64,000 nt of DNA, taken from positions 1,426,001 to 1,490,000 of the forward strand of contig JAIOJX010000001.1 of NCBI GenBank assembly GCA_022376925.1, in the 5' to 3' direction. The translations under genes were made by a program, and so were the position numbers. The notes beneath the pieces are model-generated. The model had not been told where the DNA came from, made no database searches, and saw only the letters and a program-made list of their open reading frames with translations. Positions 35,289 to 47,785 of this stretch are shown in pieces (the first letter of the stretch is position 1; each line of letters opens with the position of its first letter). The stretch is from Tragulus kanchil (taxonomy: Eukaryota; Chordata; Mammalia; Artiodactyla; Tragulidae).

Positions 35289-36935
35289 TCGTTTATCCTT
35301 CTTATACAAAAAACATGTTTGATATACTGTTCTGCATCTTGTTTTACATTTGTTTTCACTTCCTCTATCCTGGAACTCGCTCCCTACTAGCGTTGACATC
35401 CTCCTTATTTATAGTGGTGCAGAGCTCTTCCTTCCTCATTCTTTTTGTTAGTGCTGCACTGACTGTGTTGTGTGGATGGACATTTGGGTACTTCTCAGTC
35501 TTTTTCTGTTATGAACAGTGAAACACTGTTGTTTTGTATTTGTAACTAACCCTTTTTTTTTTTTTTTTTTGTTATCTCTGAACTCCTATCTGTTTTCTTT
35601 CTTGTTTGTGAATGTTTCTGTTTTGATTCTGTGGCTAAATTATCATCTAAAATGTGAGAATATTACGTTTCCTCTAGGGATAAAATTGGTCTCTCTTCCA
35701 TATTGCTGGGTCTCTTCCCCTGACCTTGGAGAGCTGTTCTGTTTGGAGTCAAGAGGCCTGAGTAGCTGGCACGCTGCTCCTGCTCTGGTGAAGTCACCCA
35801 TGTCCTGCAGGGTCCCTTCCCCCAGTGGAGACTTGGAGTAGGAGTTCTGTGGGGGCAGAGGGCAGAGTAGAGCAGGCTGACCTGCAGACTTGGCTTTTGT
35901 GGGAAGCAGACAGAGGTCCTTCCTCACATCAGACGGAGGGAGCATTTGCCTTGACTACTGTCAGCCACACCAGGAGCCTTGTGGGGAGGAAAGGAAGGTT
36001 CCGACCACAGACTTAGAAAAAACTCTCTGGTTTCTTGCCCGTGGGGGGAAGTAGCACTTTCCACTCTACATATGCTCCACTGACTAACCCTGGTACCATT
36101 ACCTCAGCTTGGGTGTTAGCTGAAAGTGCCCTGCCCCCAAACCTTCTTGAGCAGAATCTGATAGTCAACAGTTCCCCAGGTGACTTGTATATCCATGAGG
36201 GTTGGAGGGCACTGCTTTTGTCCCAAGTCTGGTCTGCTCTGATCTGAAAGCATTTGGGAGGTTTTAACAGGAGTTCCCATCTCATTTGTCGCTTCCTTGT
36301 AGTACACTGACTCTGTTTCCAGCATGTAGAAATTTGTGAAGCATATCTCATCTGTCCAGAAGTCTCCTCCTGTTATCATTTCTGTCATCTCTTAGAGGTT
36401 TCTTCCTCTTTATACATTTGTACTTTGTTTCTTTGAGGTTTGAAGGGCTAAGGAGCAAATGCATTTATACGGTTGATCATTATCTAGTGAAAGATTTTAA
36501 GAAAGGAACTGGATGTAATGTGGTGAGCTTTATCAGAGGCACTGTGGACAGAAGCCAGATTAGAATGGGTGAGTGGGAGGTGAGGGAGTGGAGGCTGGGT
36601 GTAGATGATTCTTTTTGAGAAGTTCTGTTGTGATAAGGACCAGAGCGATAGGGATGGCGGAGTCGAGGGCAGTGTGGGGTTGCAGAGAGTCTTCTTCAGG
36701 TGGGTAGATCTGAGAGCATCTTTACGTGAGGAGCTGGAGGTGGAGGAGACGGGGTCCTGGCCAAGCAGAGTCCTTGCTTGAAGAGAGGCCATGGAAGGGC
36801 AGGCTGCAGGTAGGCACTTCTTCTTTGAAAAAGATGGGGAGAGTAGAAGGTGCATGGATCCTCTGTGAGGGCCCAGGAGTCTAGTAAGAATAAGAGCTCA
36901 AGTAGAAGCTGATGAATTTATGAGACAGCTGCAAG
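35287..36935. other. Intronic stretch with an old L1 relic at its start
   Basis: About 35290-35545 reads like an old L1 3' UTR (GGATGGACATTTGGGTACTT, TGTTATGAACAGTG). The remainder is unassigned. Confidence 0.4.
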
Positions 36936-36939
36936 AAAG

Positions 36940-37315
36940 AACCCAAGGTGGGTGGCTTCCAGCAACAGCAGCACATTCTCACACAATGCTGGAGGCCCGC
37001 GGTCCAAAATCAAGGTGTTGACCCATCCCCTCCAGAGACTCTAGCAGAGGGTTCTCTCCTTCCTCTTCTAGTGACTGGTGGCTGCCTGGAAACCCTCGAT
37101 GTACCTTGGCTTCTCACATCACTCCAATCTCTGCTTGCATCTTCGTTTGGACTTCCCTTGTGTTTGTGTCTTCTTACCCTCAATGCAGGAAAATGTCAAA
37201 CCTTCTCTTGGTTATATCTGCAAAGACCCCTTTTCTAAATAAGGTCACATTTTCAAGGTCCAGTGGTTAAGATGTGCACATACCTTTGGGCAGTTACCAT
37301 TGAACCCACTTAAGT
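36940..37315 (-). repeat. MLT1-like (MaLR) LTR relic
   Basis: CACACAATGCTGGAGGCCCG, AAAATCAAGGTGTTGACCC and AATAAGGTCACATTTTCAAG resemble reversed MLT1 sequence. Confidence 0.5.
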
Positions 37316-37982
37316 CCATTTTCAGACTTCTGTCCTTGTTCTATGATGAGGTGCAAATGAAATACTAAAAAGTGAGGGGTATGCATATGACGAATCTGGG
37401 ATTATACATATCTGTAAACAACAGAACTCTGTAAAAGCAAAAAAAAAAAAATAGTGCCAGACTTTTACACTGACTGGTGCCAACTTGGCCCTAGTCTTTT
37501 TCCTGATAACTTCTATGACCACCTCTCCACTAATCCTTTCCCTTTGAGGGCACTCAGGCACCATTAATGTTTCTATCTTTTCTTTGGCCCTTGCCTCCCT
37601 TGTGTTCTCACTCATCCCCTTCCCTGTGCCCATGGCACAGGCAGCCATGATGACCCCCTGGCATACCACCCCTGCAGCTTCGCCTCTTCCTTGTCTTGTC
37701 ATACTCCACTGACACAGCCCCAGCCCTGGCCACATGCTGACATCTGCCTTCTTCACACCTGCTCTACTGCTCTACCTTGCAGCTGAATGGGGCCCCCTGG
37801 TCATTGCCATTTTAGGTTCATGTCCACTCACTTTAGGAATGTTTCATACTGTCTCCTTCTGACCAGTTGTGACACCATCTCGAAGCTGATATCTCATTTC
37901 CTGGTTCCTGGAGTGCAGGGAAGCAGTCTGAAGAGAAGGTCCCCAGGCACAGCATTCACTTGGTGGCCTCTGCCCCTGCTCC

Positions 37983-40110
37983 CCTCTCCCTCCTCCTGTC
38001 TTCAGTGCCTGGACAGGAGCTGCTCTTGATCCTGGCATGCTTCCAGTCACTCTGCTTCTCTTTACTGGCAGGACTCTGTGTCTCCATGTGCTGTCTCGAG
38101 CCCTTTCCATCCAGTCCTTTGCTGACATGAATGAGGACCTTTATGTTTTAAAATCTGGGGGCCAGTTGTCACTTTTCTTCCCTGGCCTTTCAGTGATCCC
38201 AGTATACATGTGAGTCAGTCTCTCCCCACCTGAATGCCCTGTTGTGTTTTTTTCCAAACAGTAGCTTTGATCTTTTTCTAATAGAATGGGTGACTGACTT
38301 GTGTTTTTTTAAAGCTTTTATTTTACTTTTAACTTTCACAGAGTTTTGTTGTTTAGTGGCTGTTTGTCTTAGCAGTCTGTCTTTCCTGCTGGAGCAGAGC
38401 TCTCCGCTGGGGTGACTTGGGCATCTGGGGTGGTGTCTGGTGTCCCCGGGTCCTGAGAGGTCCTGGCTGAGCATGTGTCAGGTCTGCCTCTGCACCCAAT
38501 GCATTGTTGGGGAGCCTCAGGTTCAGACTTCTCTCTACCCTTACTGTCACCTGCGAGCCACCGACTGCCAGCTTCATGTCTCCAGGGTGACTAAGCCCAC
38601 CTCAACCCCAGAGGCGTGCATCCTACACCAACTTGACATCTCTGCCTGGCTTCCAACAGGCTTCTCCAACTGTACTTGTTGAAACTAAGCTCTCAGTCCC
38701 TCATGATTGGCCTTTTCCTGGCCTTCCCTTCCCAGTAAACAGCAGCTCCATCTTCCTGTTCTTCAGCTCAGAAAGCTGGTACTAGTGCCCTGCACTGCTC
38801 TCTCACATCGACTCCTACTCCACAAATGCGGCTCACTCCCCAGCTCCACTCTTCCCATGCTCCTCCGGCCTCCTCCTCTCCCACCTCCCACTGGCCTTGA
38901 CCTTGGCCTTGCCTCTGTTCACTTCTGCAACATGTGGGCTCTCCTGTCACTCAGGTCAAAGCCAAAGGCTTTGTGGTAGCCTGTAAGGCCCAGTCTGAGA
39001 TAGCCTCTTCTGCCACCCATCCAGTATAGCCTTTCTGGGCCCTCCCTCCCTCTCCCTCCTCCTGTCTTCAGTGCCTGGACAGGAGCTGCTCTGATCCTGG
39101 CATGCTTCCAGTCACTCTGCTTCTCTTTACTGGCAGGACTCTGTGTCTCCATGTGCTGTCTCGAGCCCTTTCCATCCAGTCCTTTGCTGACATGAATGAG
39201 GACCTTTATGTTTTAAAATCTGGGGGCCAGTTGTCACTTTTCTTCCCTGGCCTTTCAGTGATCCCAGTATACATGTGAGTCAGTCTCTCCCCACCTGAAT
39301 GCCCTGTTGTGTTTTTTTCCAAACAGTAGCTTTGATCTTTTTCTAATAGAATGGGTGACTGACTTGTGTTTTTTTAAAGCTTTTATTTTACTTTTAACTT
39401 TCACAGAGTTTTGTTGTTTAGTGGCTGTTTGTCTTAGCAGTCTGTCTTTCCTGCTGGAGCAGAGCTCTCCGCTGGGGTGACTTGGGCATCTGGGGTGGTG
39501 TCTGGTGTCCCCGGGTCCTGAGAGGTCCTGGCTGAGCATGTGTCAGGTCTGCCTCTGCACCCAATGCATTGTTGGGGAGCCTCAGGTTCAGACTTCTCTC
39601 TACCCTTACTGTCACCTGCGAGCCACCGACTGCCAGCTTCATGTCTCCAGGGTGACTAAGCCCACCTCAACCCCAGAGGCGTGCATCCTACACCAACTTG
39701 ACATCTCTGCCTGGCTTCCAACAGGCTTCTCCAACTGTACTTGTTGAAACTAAGCTCTCAGTCCCTCATGATTGGCCTTTTCCTGGCCTTCCCTTCCCAG
39801 TAAACAGCAGCTCCATCTTCCTGTTCTTCAGCTCAGAAAGCTGGTACTAGTGCCCTGCACTGCTCTCTCACATCGACTCCTACTCCACAAATGCGGCTCA
39901 CTCCCCAGCTCCACTCTTCCCATGCTCCTCCGGCCTCCTCCTCTCCCACCTCCCACTGGCCTTGACCTTGGCCTTGCCTCTGTTCACTTCTGCAACATGT
40001 GGGCTCTCCTGTCACTCAGGTCAAAGCCAAAGGCTTTGTGGTAGCCTGTAAGGCCCAGTCTGAGATAGCCTCTTCTGCCACCCATCCAGTATAGCCTTTC
40101 TGGGCCCTCC
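37983..40110. repeat. Tandem duplication 4 (2 x 1065 bp)
   Basis: 37983-39047 recurs at 39048-40110. The junction is in a CCCTCC polypyrimidine tract. A one-T difference (CTCTTGATCC versus CTCTGATCC) sits about 45 bp into the second copy. Confidence 0.97.
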
Positions 40111-40475
40111 AGGTACATCCCTGCTTCAGGGCCTTGGCCCCTGCTCTTGCCTTCCTTGGGAACATTCTTCCCTTAGGAATTGCACGGCTCCCTTTTTGGT
40201 CTCATTCAAGTCAGCTCAAATGTGTCCTTCCCAGTGTTGCCCTCCCTGAAGATGGATGCCTGCCTCCCCCAACTCCCTTCCCATGCCTTCCCTTGCCCTT
40301 GTCATTATCTCCTACATGCTCTTTTACTTGGTCTCTCCTACCCGCATTCCCTCTCCCTCTTCCTCCCACTAGAATCTGAGCCCCGTGAAGACAAAGGGGT
40401 TTTCTGCCTCTCCCTTGCTGTATCTCCAGTGCCTAGAATCGTGCATACATACTGGGTGGATGGATGAATTCTGCA
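38415..40475 (+). repeat. L2 LINE 3' relic, interrupted by duplication 4
   Basis: Characteristic L2 3' phrases occur in order, ending CTGAGCCCCGTGAAGACAAA, GTATCTCCAGTGCCTAGAAT and a GGATGGATGAAT terminus at about 40466. Non-coding; the 80-90 codon frames here are incidental. Confidence 0.6.
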
Positions 40476-40681
40476 GTGGGACCTTGCCCTAAGATTTTGT
40501 CTTGCCCTAAAAGGGGCAGCAAAGAATACAGCCTGCCTTGCTGTTGACTCATTGACTTCTCTGTCATCAAGTGCACTGATCTTCTTTATGGTTTAATCGC
40601 ATCTGCAGTCTGGAGCAGAAGGTGTGCACAAAAGGCAGATTTGTGGAGTTGGAGTTTTTTGGGGGGTTGTCTCTTTTTTTT

Positions 40682-41004
40682 TTTTTTAAAGATTTATTTA
40701 TTTACTTTGGGCGGGGGTCGGGTTGGGGAGGGAGGAGAGTGGGCGGGTCACTTCTATTGCTTTTTCATTTCTCTATTTTCATTCGTCTTCGTTCTTTGGC
40801 TCCTGTGGGCCTCCCATCACGGTGGCATCTGTCGTTGCAGAGCACCGGCTCTGGGTGCTTGTGCTCCAGAGCTCCGGCTCGGTGATTGGACACATCAGTC
40901 CAGCCACTCCGCGGCACGTGGGATCTTCCCAGGCCAGGGCTCGCACCGGCACCCCTTGCACTGCAAGGCGGTGTCCTTACCCAATGGACTACCAGGGGAA
41001 GCCC
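40682..41004 (-). repeat. tRNA-Glu SINE, long form
   Basis: Full GC-rich extension. A 14-bp target-site duplication TGTCTCTTTTTTTT lies at 40668-40681 and 41005-41018. Confidence 0.93.
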
Positions 41005-41017
41005 TGTCTCTTTTTTT

Positions 41018-41190
41018 TATGTATTATTTGGCTTCGGCAGATCTTAGTTGCAGCATGCAGAATCTTTTGTTTCAGCACTTGGACTTTGTAGTTGTGGCAT
41101 GTGGGATCTTAGCTCCCCAAGCAGGGATCGAACCTGCATCTCTTGCATTCCAAGGCAGATTCTTAACCACTGGATCACCAGGGAAGTCCT
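41018..41190 (-). repeat. CHR-type short SINE
   Basis: GGCTTCGGCAGATCTTAGTT, GGATCGAACCTGCATCTC and GATCACCAGGGAAGTCC. Confidence 0.7.
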
Positions 41191-41294
41191 TGGAGTTCGA
41201 GTTTAGGACACTTTTGAAGTACTTGCAATGATCGAAAAACATAGTGTAAATTGATGAAAGTCTAAACGGAACTCACAGTAGTCTTCCACTTCTT

Positions 41295-41405
41295 TTGTTT
41301 GTTTTTGGGGCCAGACAGCTTTCAGGGTCTCAGTTTCCTGACCATGGATTGAACCTGGCCCATGACAGTGAAGATGTGGAGTCCAGTTTGTCAGGGAATT
41401 CCCAG
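41295..41405 (-). repeat. tRNA-derived SINE fragment (CHR/SINE2-like)
   Basis: GGTCTCAGTTTCCTGACCAT, GGATTGAACCTGGCCC and GTCAGGGAATTCCC. Confidence 0.55.
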
Positions 41406-41805
41406 TCAAACATAAAGGCATAATTTATTTCATTGTGCTTCGCTTTATTGTGTTTCACAGATTGTGCTTTTTTTTTCATCAGTTGAAGGTGTGTGCAACT
41501 GTGTGTCACACAGGTCTATTCGTGTCATTTTCCGAGCATTTGCTCACTTTGTGTCTCTGTTTGCAAAATTTCAGGTTTTTTCATGATTGCTGTGTCTGTT
41601 ATGGTGATCGCTGATCAGTAGTGTTTGATGTTACTGCTGCAAAAAAGAGCGTGACTCACTGAAGGCTCAGATGATGTTAGCATGTTTTAGCAATAAAGTA
41701 TTTTTAATTAAAGTATGTATATGTTTTGGACATAGTGCTGTTCTACAGTTTAACAGACTACAGTCTAATATAAACGTAACTTTTTTAATAAATGTTACTG
41801 TATGT

Positions 41806-41949
41806 ATTTGGTTACACTGGGTCTTAGTTGCAGCACACAGTATCTTTTCATTGCCCCTTGTGGGATCTAGTTCCCTGACTAGGGATTGAACCCAGGCTCC
41901 CTGCATTGGGAGAGCAGAGTCTTAGCCACTGGACCATCAGGGAAGTCCC
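41806..41949 (-). repeat. CHR-type short SINE
   Basis: GGGTCTTAGTTGCAGCACAC, CTGACTAGGGATTGAACCC and GGACCATCAGGGAAGTCCC. Confidence 0.7.
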
Positions 41950-42164
41950 TAGTGTAGACATAACTTTTCCGTGCACTGGGAAACCAAAAAAACTTGTCAT
42001 TTGTTGTATTATAATACTCGCTTTTTTGTGGTGGTTTGGAACTCAGCTCACAGTACCTCTGAGATATGTCTGTACATCCTTTATGAGTGTATAATTTAAC
42101 AGCATGATTTCCCAGTGCAGCTCTGCAAAATAGGAGAAATGAATTTTAAAGTCTGTCAGGTGCT

Positions 42165-44326
42165 TTTGCCATCTGTGGCTTTATATTTGTGTAACAGTAT
42201 TTGTGTTTTGCCAACAGATGTGCAGCTTACAGTACTCATGAGAATGGCCTTTGAAGAGTCAGATACTGCCCATCCCAGCTGCTGGGCCCGGGGGCCAGAC
42301 TACTCCTCTCTTGACCCCTTAGCGACCCCTACAGACATCTGGTGCATGCCCTGTAGCCAGAATGGACAGCCATTTCTGGCATGTTGCTTTTCTCAGTGGG
42401 TCATGAACTTCTGGAGCAGAGACTCCATGTGACTCCTTGGGGCCTTCCCCTGCATAGTCCAGCACCAGCGACCAATGGTGTCCTTCCTGGGTCTCCTGGG
42501 AGCCATAAAGGGTAGGGTTTATGGCTCACCATTCAGCTTCACATGTATGTGTGCACCCACTATCTGGACCTGGTGTCCCAGCTCACTCTGTGGGCTTGGG
42601 CTGCTCCTTATCTGTCCGGTGGCTCTGGTTTGGGAGAACAGAATGCTCTGGCTAATTGAACTTTCTGACTCTCAGCAATTCAAACACTGGTTTTTATTCG
42701 GTTGGGTTATGACACCCACTACTATAAAGAAAAGAAAAGGAATCTGGTGTTGTGGGAGACGGTACATTGTGTCATTAATTATTTTATTTTTAAGCTTTTT
42801 TAATTTTGTGATGAGTTGTTTTTTTTTTTAATAATTCTGAGAGCTTATCACAGAGAAGGCATATGTGTTATTCCTTGGTACATTCTGAATTATCTGGATT
42901 TATTTTTGTCTCATGAATTCACTTATCGACAATTCAAGGGTTGCCTTTTTAGCCTATGGAAATGAAGAAGGAAGCTCAGAATTACTTTCATTTTTCAGTA
43001 GCTTGCATCATAGTGATTGTGATAACTTGGTGAAAAAGCTGTGTAGCAACTAAACTTAACATATGGTTTATCATGAATACTTTCTTTTATACTTCTAAGT
43101 ACCTTGATCCCTCTTTTCTGTTAAAAGAATCTCCTACTTTGGATCTTGGATCTGAAGCAAGTGAATCCTAGCTTCTACTTAAGAAAACCTAAAGATTGGG
43201 TTGCAGGCTTGTGGTGTCCTCTTGTGTACCCTGAAGTCTGAGGCCGACGTGAAATCCTAGCTCTGCTTTTGCCACTCTTTATTTGTGTAACAGTTTTTGT
43301 GCAAGGCTTACAGTACTCATGAGAATGGCCTTTGAAGAGTCAGATACTGCCCATCCCAGCTGCTGGGCCGGGGCCAGACTACTCTCTCTGACCCCTTAGC
43401 GACCCCTACAGACATCTGGTGCATGCCCTGTAGCCAGAATGGACAGCCATTTCTGGCATGTTGCTTTTCTCAGTGGGTCATGAACTTCTGGAGCAGAGAC
43501 TCCATGTGACTCCTTGGGGCCTTCCCCTGCATAGTCCAGCACCAGCGACCAATGGTGTCCTTCCTGGGTCTCCTGGGAGCCATAAAGGGTAGGGTTTATG
43601 GCTCACCATTCAGCTTCACATGTATGTGTGCACCCACTATCTGGACCTGGTGTCCCAGCTCACTCTGTGGGCTTGGGCTGCTCCTTATCTGTCCGGTGGC
43701 TCTGGTTTGGGAGAACAGAATGCTCTGGCTAATTGAACTTTCTGACTCTCAGCAATTCAAACACTGGTTTTTATTCGGTTGGGTTATGACACCCACTACT
43801 ATAAAGAAAAGAAAAGGAATCTGGTGTTGTGGGAGACGGTACATTGTGTCATTAATTATTTTATTTTTAAGCTTTTTTAATTTTGTGATGAGTTGTTTTT
43901 TTTTTTAATAATTCTGAGAGCTTATCACAGAGAAGGCATATGTGTTATTCCTTGGTACATTCTGAATTATCTGGATTTATTTTTGTCTCATGAATTCACT
44001 TATCGACAATTCAAGGGTTGCCTTTTTAGCCTATGGAAATGAAGAAGGAAGCTCAGAATTACTTTCATTTTTCAGTAGCTTGCATCATAGTGATTGTGAT
44101 AACTTGGTGAAAAAGCTGTGTAGCAACTAAACTTAACATATGGTTTATCATGAATACTTTCTTTTATACTTCTAAGTACCTTGATCCCTCTTTTCTGTTA
44201 AAAGAATCTCCTACTTTGGATCTTGGATCTGAAGCAAGTGAATCCTAGCTTCTACTTAAGAAAACCTAAAGATTGGGTTGCAGGCTTGTGGTGTCCTCTT
44301 GTGTACCCTGAAGTCTGGAGGCCGAC
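42165..44326. repeat. Tandem duplication 5 (about 2 x 1.08 kb) with a noisy junction
   Basis: About 42165-43248 recurs at about 43260-44326. 43239-43320 is a degraded version of 42160-42240, with lost and changed bases. G/C and T runs are shortened at the start of the second copy (GGGCCCGGGGGCC versus GGGCCGGGGCC; CTCCTCTCTTGACC versus CTCTCTCTGACC). No gene is seen inside. Confidence 0.95.
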
Positions 44327-45251
44327 TGTCCGTGGCTACTGTTGTGGCTCCATAAATACCTGGGATCCAGAGCCCCTCAGTCTTCTTCCTCCATTACTCT
44401 CTGCAGGTGACTTCCATCCTCACAGTTGCCTGTGGTCACAAGATGGCAATTGCAGCTCTAGCCATTGCAGGGAGGGAGAAGGAAGCCAAGAGGGAACACC
44501 CTCCAGCACCATTCATTAGTTTCCATCTCTGTGCCCATCATTTTTTCCCCTGAGGAATAAACAGCTACGGTAACAATTATTTCTTTCTCCCTTATGGGTC
44601 TGGGTCAGCTGCAAGATGGGGTTCAGATCTGTTCTCAAGCCTGTCATTCCATGACCAAAGAGGGAGAAGCATCTGCAAGGGATGGTCTTTTCTTAGGCCA
44701 ATGTCAGGAGCCCAAGAGGAGTGAATAGACACAAAGGCCTTTTAAAGTCTCTTCCTAATCAATATTATGAAAATGACTATATTACTGAAAGCAGTGTACA
44801 AATTTAGTGCAATCCCTATCAAGCTACTTACGGTGTTTTTCACAGAACTAAAACAAAATTCACCATTCATATGGAAACACAAAACACCTGAATAGACAAA
44901 GCATTCTTGAGAAAGAAGAATGAGGCTGGAGGAATCAGTTTTCCTGACTTCAGAATATTCTATAAAGCTACAGTCATCAAGACAGTATGGTACTGGCACA
45001 AAACCAGAAATACAGACCAATGGAACAAGATAGAAAGCCCAGAGATAAACCCACACACCATAGGCACCTTGTCTTTGACAAAGGAGGCAAGAATATAGAA
45101 TGGAGAAAAGACAGCCTGTTTAGTAAGTAGTGCTGGGGAAACTAGACAGCCACATGTAAAAGAATGAAACTAAAACAATTCCTAACACCATACACGAAAA
45201 TAAGCTCAAGATGCATTAATGACTTAAATGTAAGACAGATAAAAACTTTGA

Positions 45252-45583
45252 GGGCTTCCCCTGGTGGTCCAGTGGCTAAGGACACCGCCTTGCAGTGCAA
45301 GGTGCGCCGGTTTGATCCCTGGCCTGGGAGGATCCCACCTGCCGCGGAGCGGCTGGACCGATGTGTCCAATCAGCGAGCCAGAGCTCTGGAGCGCATGCG
45401 CCCAGCCGGTGCTCTGCAACGACAGATGCCACCGTGATGGGAGGCCCACAGGAGCCAAAGAACGAAGACGAATGAAAATGGAGAAATGAAAAAGCAATAG
45501 AAGTGGCCCGCCCGCTCCCCTCTCTCCCCAACCCGACCCCCGCCCAAAATAAATAAATAAATAAATCTTTAAAAAAAAAAAAA
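45252..45583 (+). repeat. tRNA-Glu SINE, long form, in the L1
   Basis: Complete head, body, GC-rich tail and A-run, inserted in L1 ORF2. It repeats without its first 55 or so bases at about 46406-46690 in duplication 6. Confidence 0.93.
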
Positions 45584-47512
45584 GAATACTGGAGTGGGTT
45601 GCCATTTCCTCCTCCAGGAGATCTTCCCGTCCCAGAAATCAATCCCAGGTTCCATTGTAGGCACATTCAGGGAAGTAAAGCCCATATGTTGCAACTAAGA
45701 CCTGCTGCAGGCAAATATTTTTTTAAAAGAATGGGCAGAAGACCTAAACAGGCATTTCTCCAGAGAAGACATACAGATGGCCAATAAACACATGAAAAGA
45801 TGCTTAATATTACTAATTATTAGAGAAATGAAGATTGAAACTACGATGAGGTATCACCTCACACCAGTCAGAATAGCCATCATCCAAAAATGTATACAAA
45901 CAATATATGCTGAAGAAAAGGGAACCTTCTTGCACTTTAGGTGGGAGTGTGAATTGATACAGCCCCTGTGGAGATCAGTATGGAGATTTCTTAAATAAAA
46001 CTAGTAATAAAGTCACCATGTGACCCAGGAATCCCACTACTGGGCATATACCCCAAGAAAAACATAATTGAAAAAGACACATGTACCCCACTGTTCATTG
46101 CAGCACTATTTACAATAACCAGGACATGGAAGCAGACTAGATGTCCATCAACAGATGTATGGATAAGGAAGTTATGGTACATATGTGCAGTGGAATGTTA
46201 CTTAGCCATCAGAAAGAACACATTTGAGTCAGTGCTGCCTGTTGAAGTAGATGACCATAGACTCTGTTGTACAGAGTGAAGTATGTCAGAAAGAGAAAGA
46301 CAAATACTGCATGTTAACACGTATATATGGAATCTAGAGAGAGGGTACTGATGAACCTATCTGCAGGGAGGGAATGGAGATGCAGACGCAGAGAACAGAC
46401 TCGTGCAGTGCAGTCGGTTTGATCCCTGGCCTGGGAGGATCCCACCTGCCGCGGAGCGGCTGGACCGATGTGTCCAATCAGCGAGCCAGAGCTCTGGAGC
46501 GCATGCGCCCAGCCGGTGCTCTGCAACGACAGATGCCACCGTGATGGGAGGCCCACAGGAGCCAAAGAACGAAGACGAATGAAAATGGAGAAATGAAAAA
46601 GCAATAGAAGTGGCCCGCCCGCTCCCCTCTCTCCCCAACCCGACCCCCGCCCAAAATAAATAAATAAATAAATCTTTAAAAAAAAAAAAAGAATACTGGA
46701 GTGGGTTGCCATTTCCTCCTCCAGGAGATCTTCCCGTCCCAGAAATCAATCCCAGGTTCCATTGTAGGCACATTCAGGGAAGTAAAGCCCATATGTTGCA
46801 ACTAAGACCTGCTGCAGGCAAATATTTTTTTAAAAGAATGGGCAGAAGACCTAAACAGGCATTTCTCCAGAGAAGACATACAGATGGCCAATAAACACAT
46901 GAAAAGATGCTTAATATTACTAATTATTAGAGAAATGAAGATTGAAACTACGATGAGGTATCACCTCACACCAGTCAGAATAGCCATCATCCAAAAATGT
47001 ATACAAACAATATATGCTGAAGAAAAGGGAACCTTCTTGCACTTTAGGTGGGAGTGTGAATTGATACAGCCCCTGTGGAGATCAGTATGGAGATTTCTTA
47101 AATAAAACTAGTAATAAAGTCACCATGTGACCCAGGAATCCCACTACTGGGCATATACCCCAAGAAAAACATAATTGAAAAAGACACATGTACCCCACTG
47201 TTCATTGCAGCACTATTTACAATAACCAGGACATGGAAGCAGACTAGATGTCCATCAACAGATGTATGGATAAGGAAGTTATGGTACATATGTGCAGTGG
47301 AATGTTACTTAGCCATCAGAAAGAACACATTTGAGTCAGTGCTGCCTGTTGAAGTAGATGACCATAGACTCTGTTGTACAGAGTGAAGTATGTCAGAAAG
47401 AGAAAGACAAATACTGCATGTTAACACGTATATATGGAATCTAGAGAGAGGGTACTGATGAACCTATCTGCAGGGAGGGAATGGAGATGCAGACGCAGAG
47501 AACAGACTCGTG
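45308..47512. repeat. Tandem duplication 6 (2 x 1107 bp)
   Basis: 45308-46405 recurs at 46415-47512. The junction 46406-46414 (CAGTGCAGT) resembles a damaged CAGTGCAAGGTGCGC of the SINE head. The native continuation after 47512 is AACACAGTGG. Confidence 0.97.
45584..45670 (-). repeat. Bov-tA fragment (copy about 46691-46777)
   Basis: GAATACTGGAGTGGGTTGCC and AATCAATCCCAGGTTCCATT. It abuts the SINE tail directly. Confidence 0.75.
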
Positions 47513-47785
47513 AACACAGTGGGGAGGGAGAGAGTGGGACGAGTGGCAAAAGTAGCATCGACATATATGCACCGCCACGTGTCAGACAGCTGGTGAGAAG
47601 CTGCTGTAAGACACAGGGGGCCCAGCCTAGTGCTCCCCGATGACCTAGAGGGGCAGAATGTCGGGAGGAAGGGGTGGAGACTCAAGAGGGAGGTGGTTAT
47701 GTGTAATTATGGCCGATTGTGTTGTACAGCAGAAATCAACACGACATTGTAAAGCCGTTTTCCTCCAATTAAAAAATAAAAATGA

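Larger units (their letters stand above)
44735..47785 (+). mobile_element. Ruminant L1, ORF2 part to 3' end, broken
   Basis: 44735-45251 encodes decayed ORF2 ([20 protein letters not shown] is readable near 44935). The element resumes at about 45720 ([20 protein letters not shown]), then the L1 3' UTR ends at AATTAAAAAATAAAAATG (47785). It is interrupted by a SINE, a Bov-tA piece and duplication 6. The 5' end is truncated. Not autonomous. Confidence 0.85.

Noticed and set aside
42475..43908. 118-codon frame present twice as a possible duplicated small gene
   Set aside because: The doubling is explained by duplication 5. The sequence is not recognisably protein-like and ends in a hydrophobic Phe/Leu run from T-rich DNA.
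44735..47289. L1 open pieces as possible active retrotransposon
   Set aside because: 5' truncated, interrupted by a SINE and Bov-tA, with stops in ORF2.
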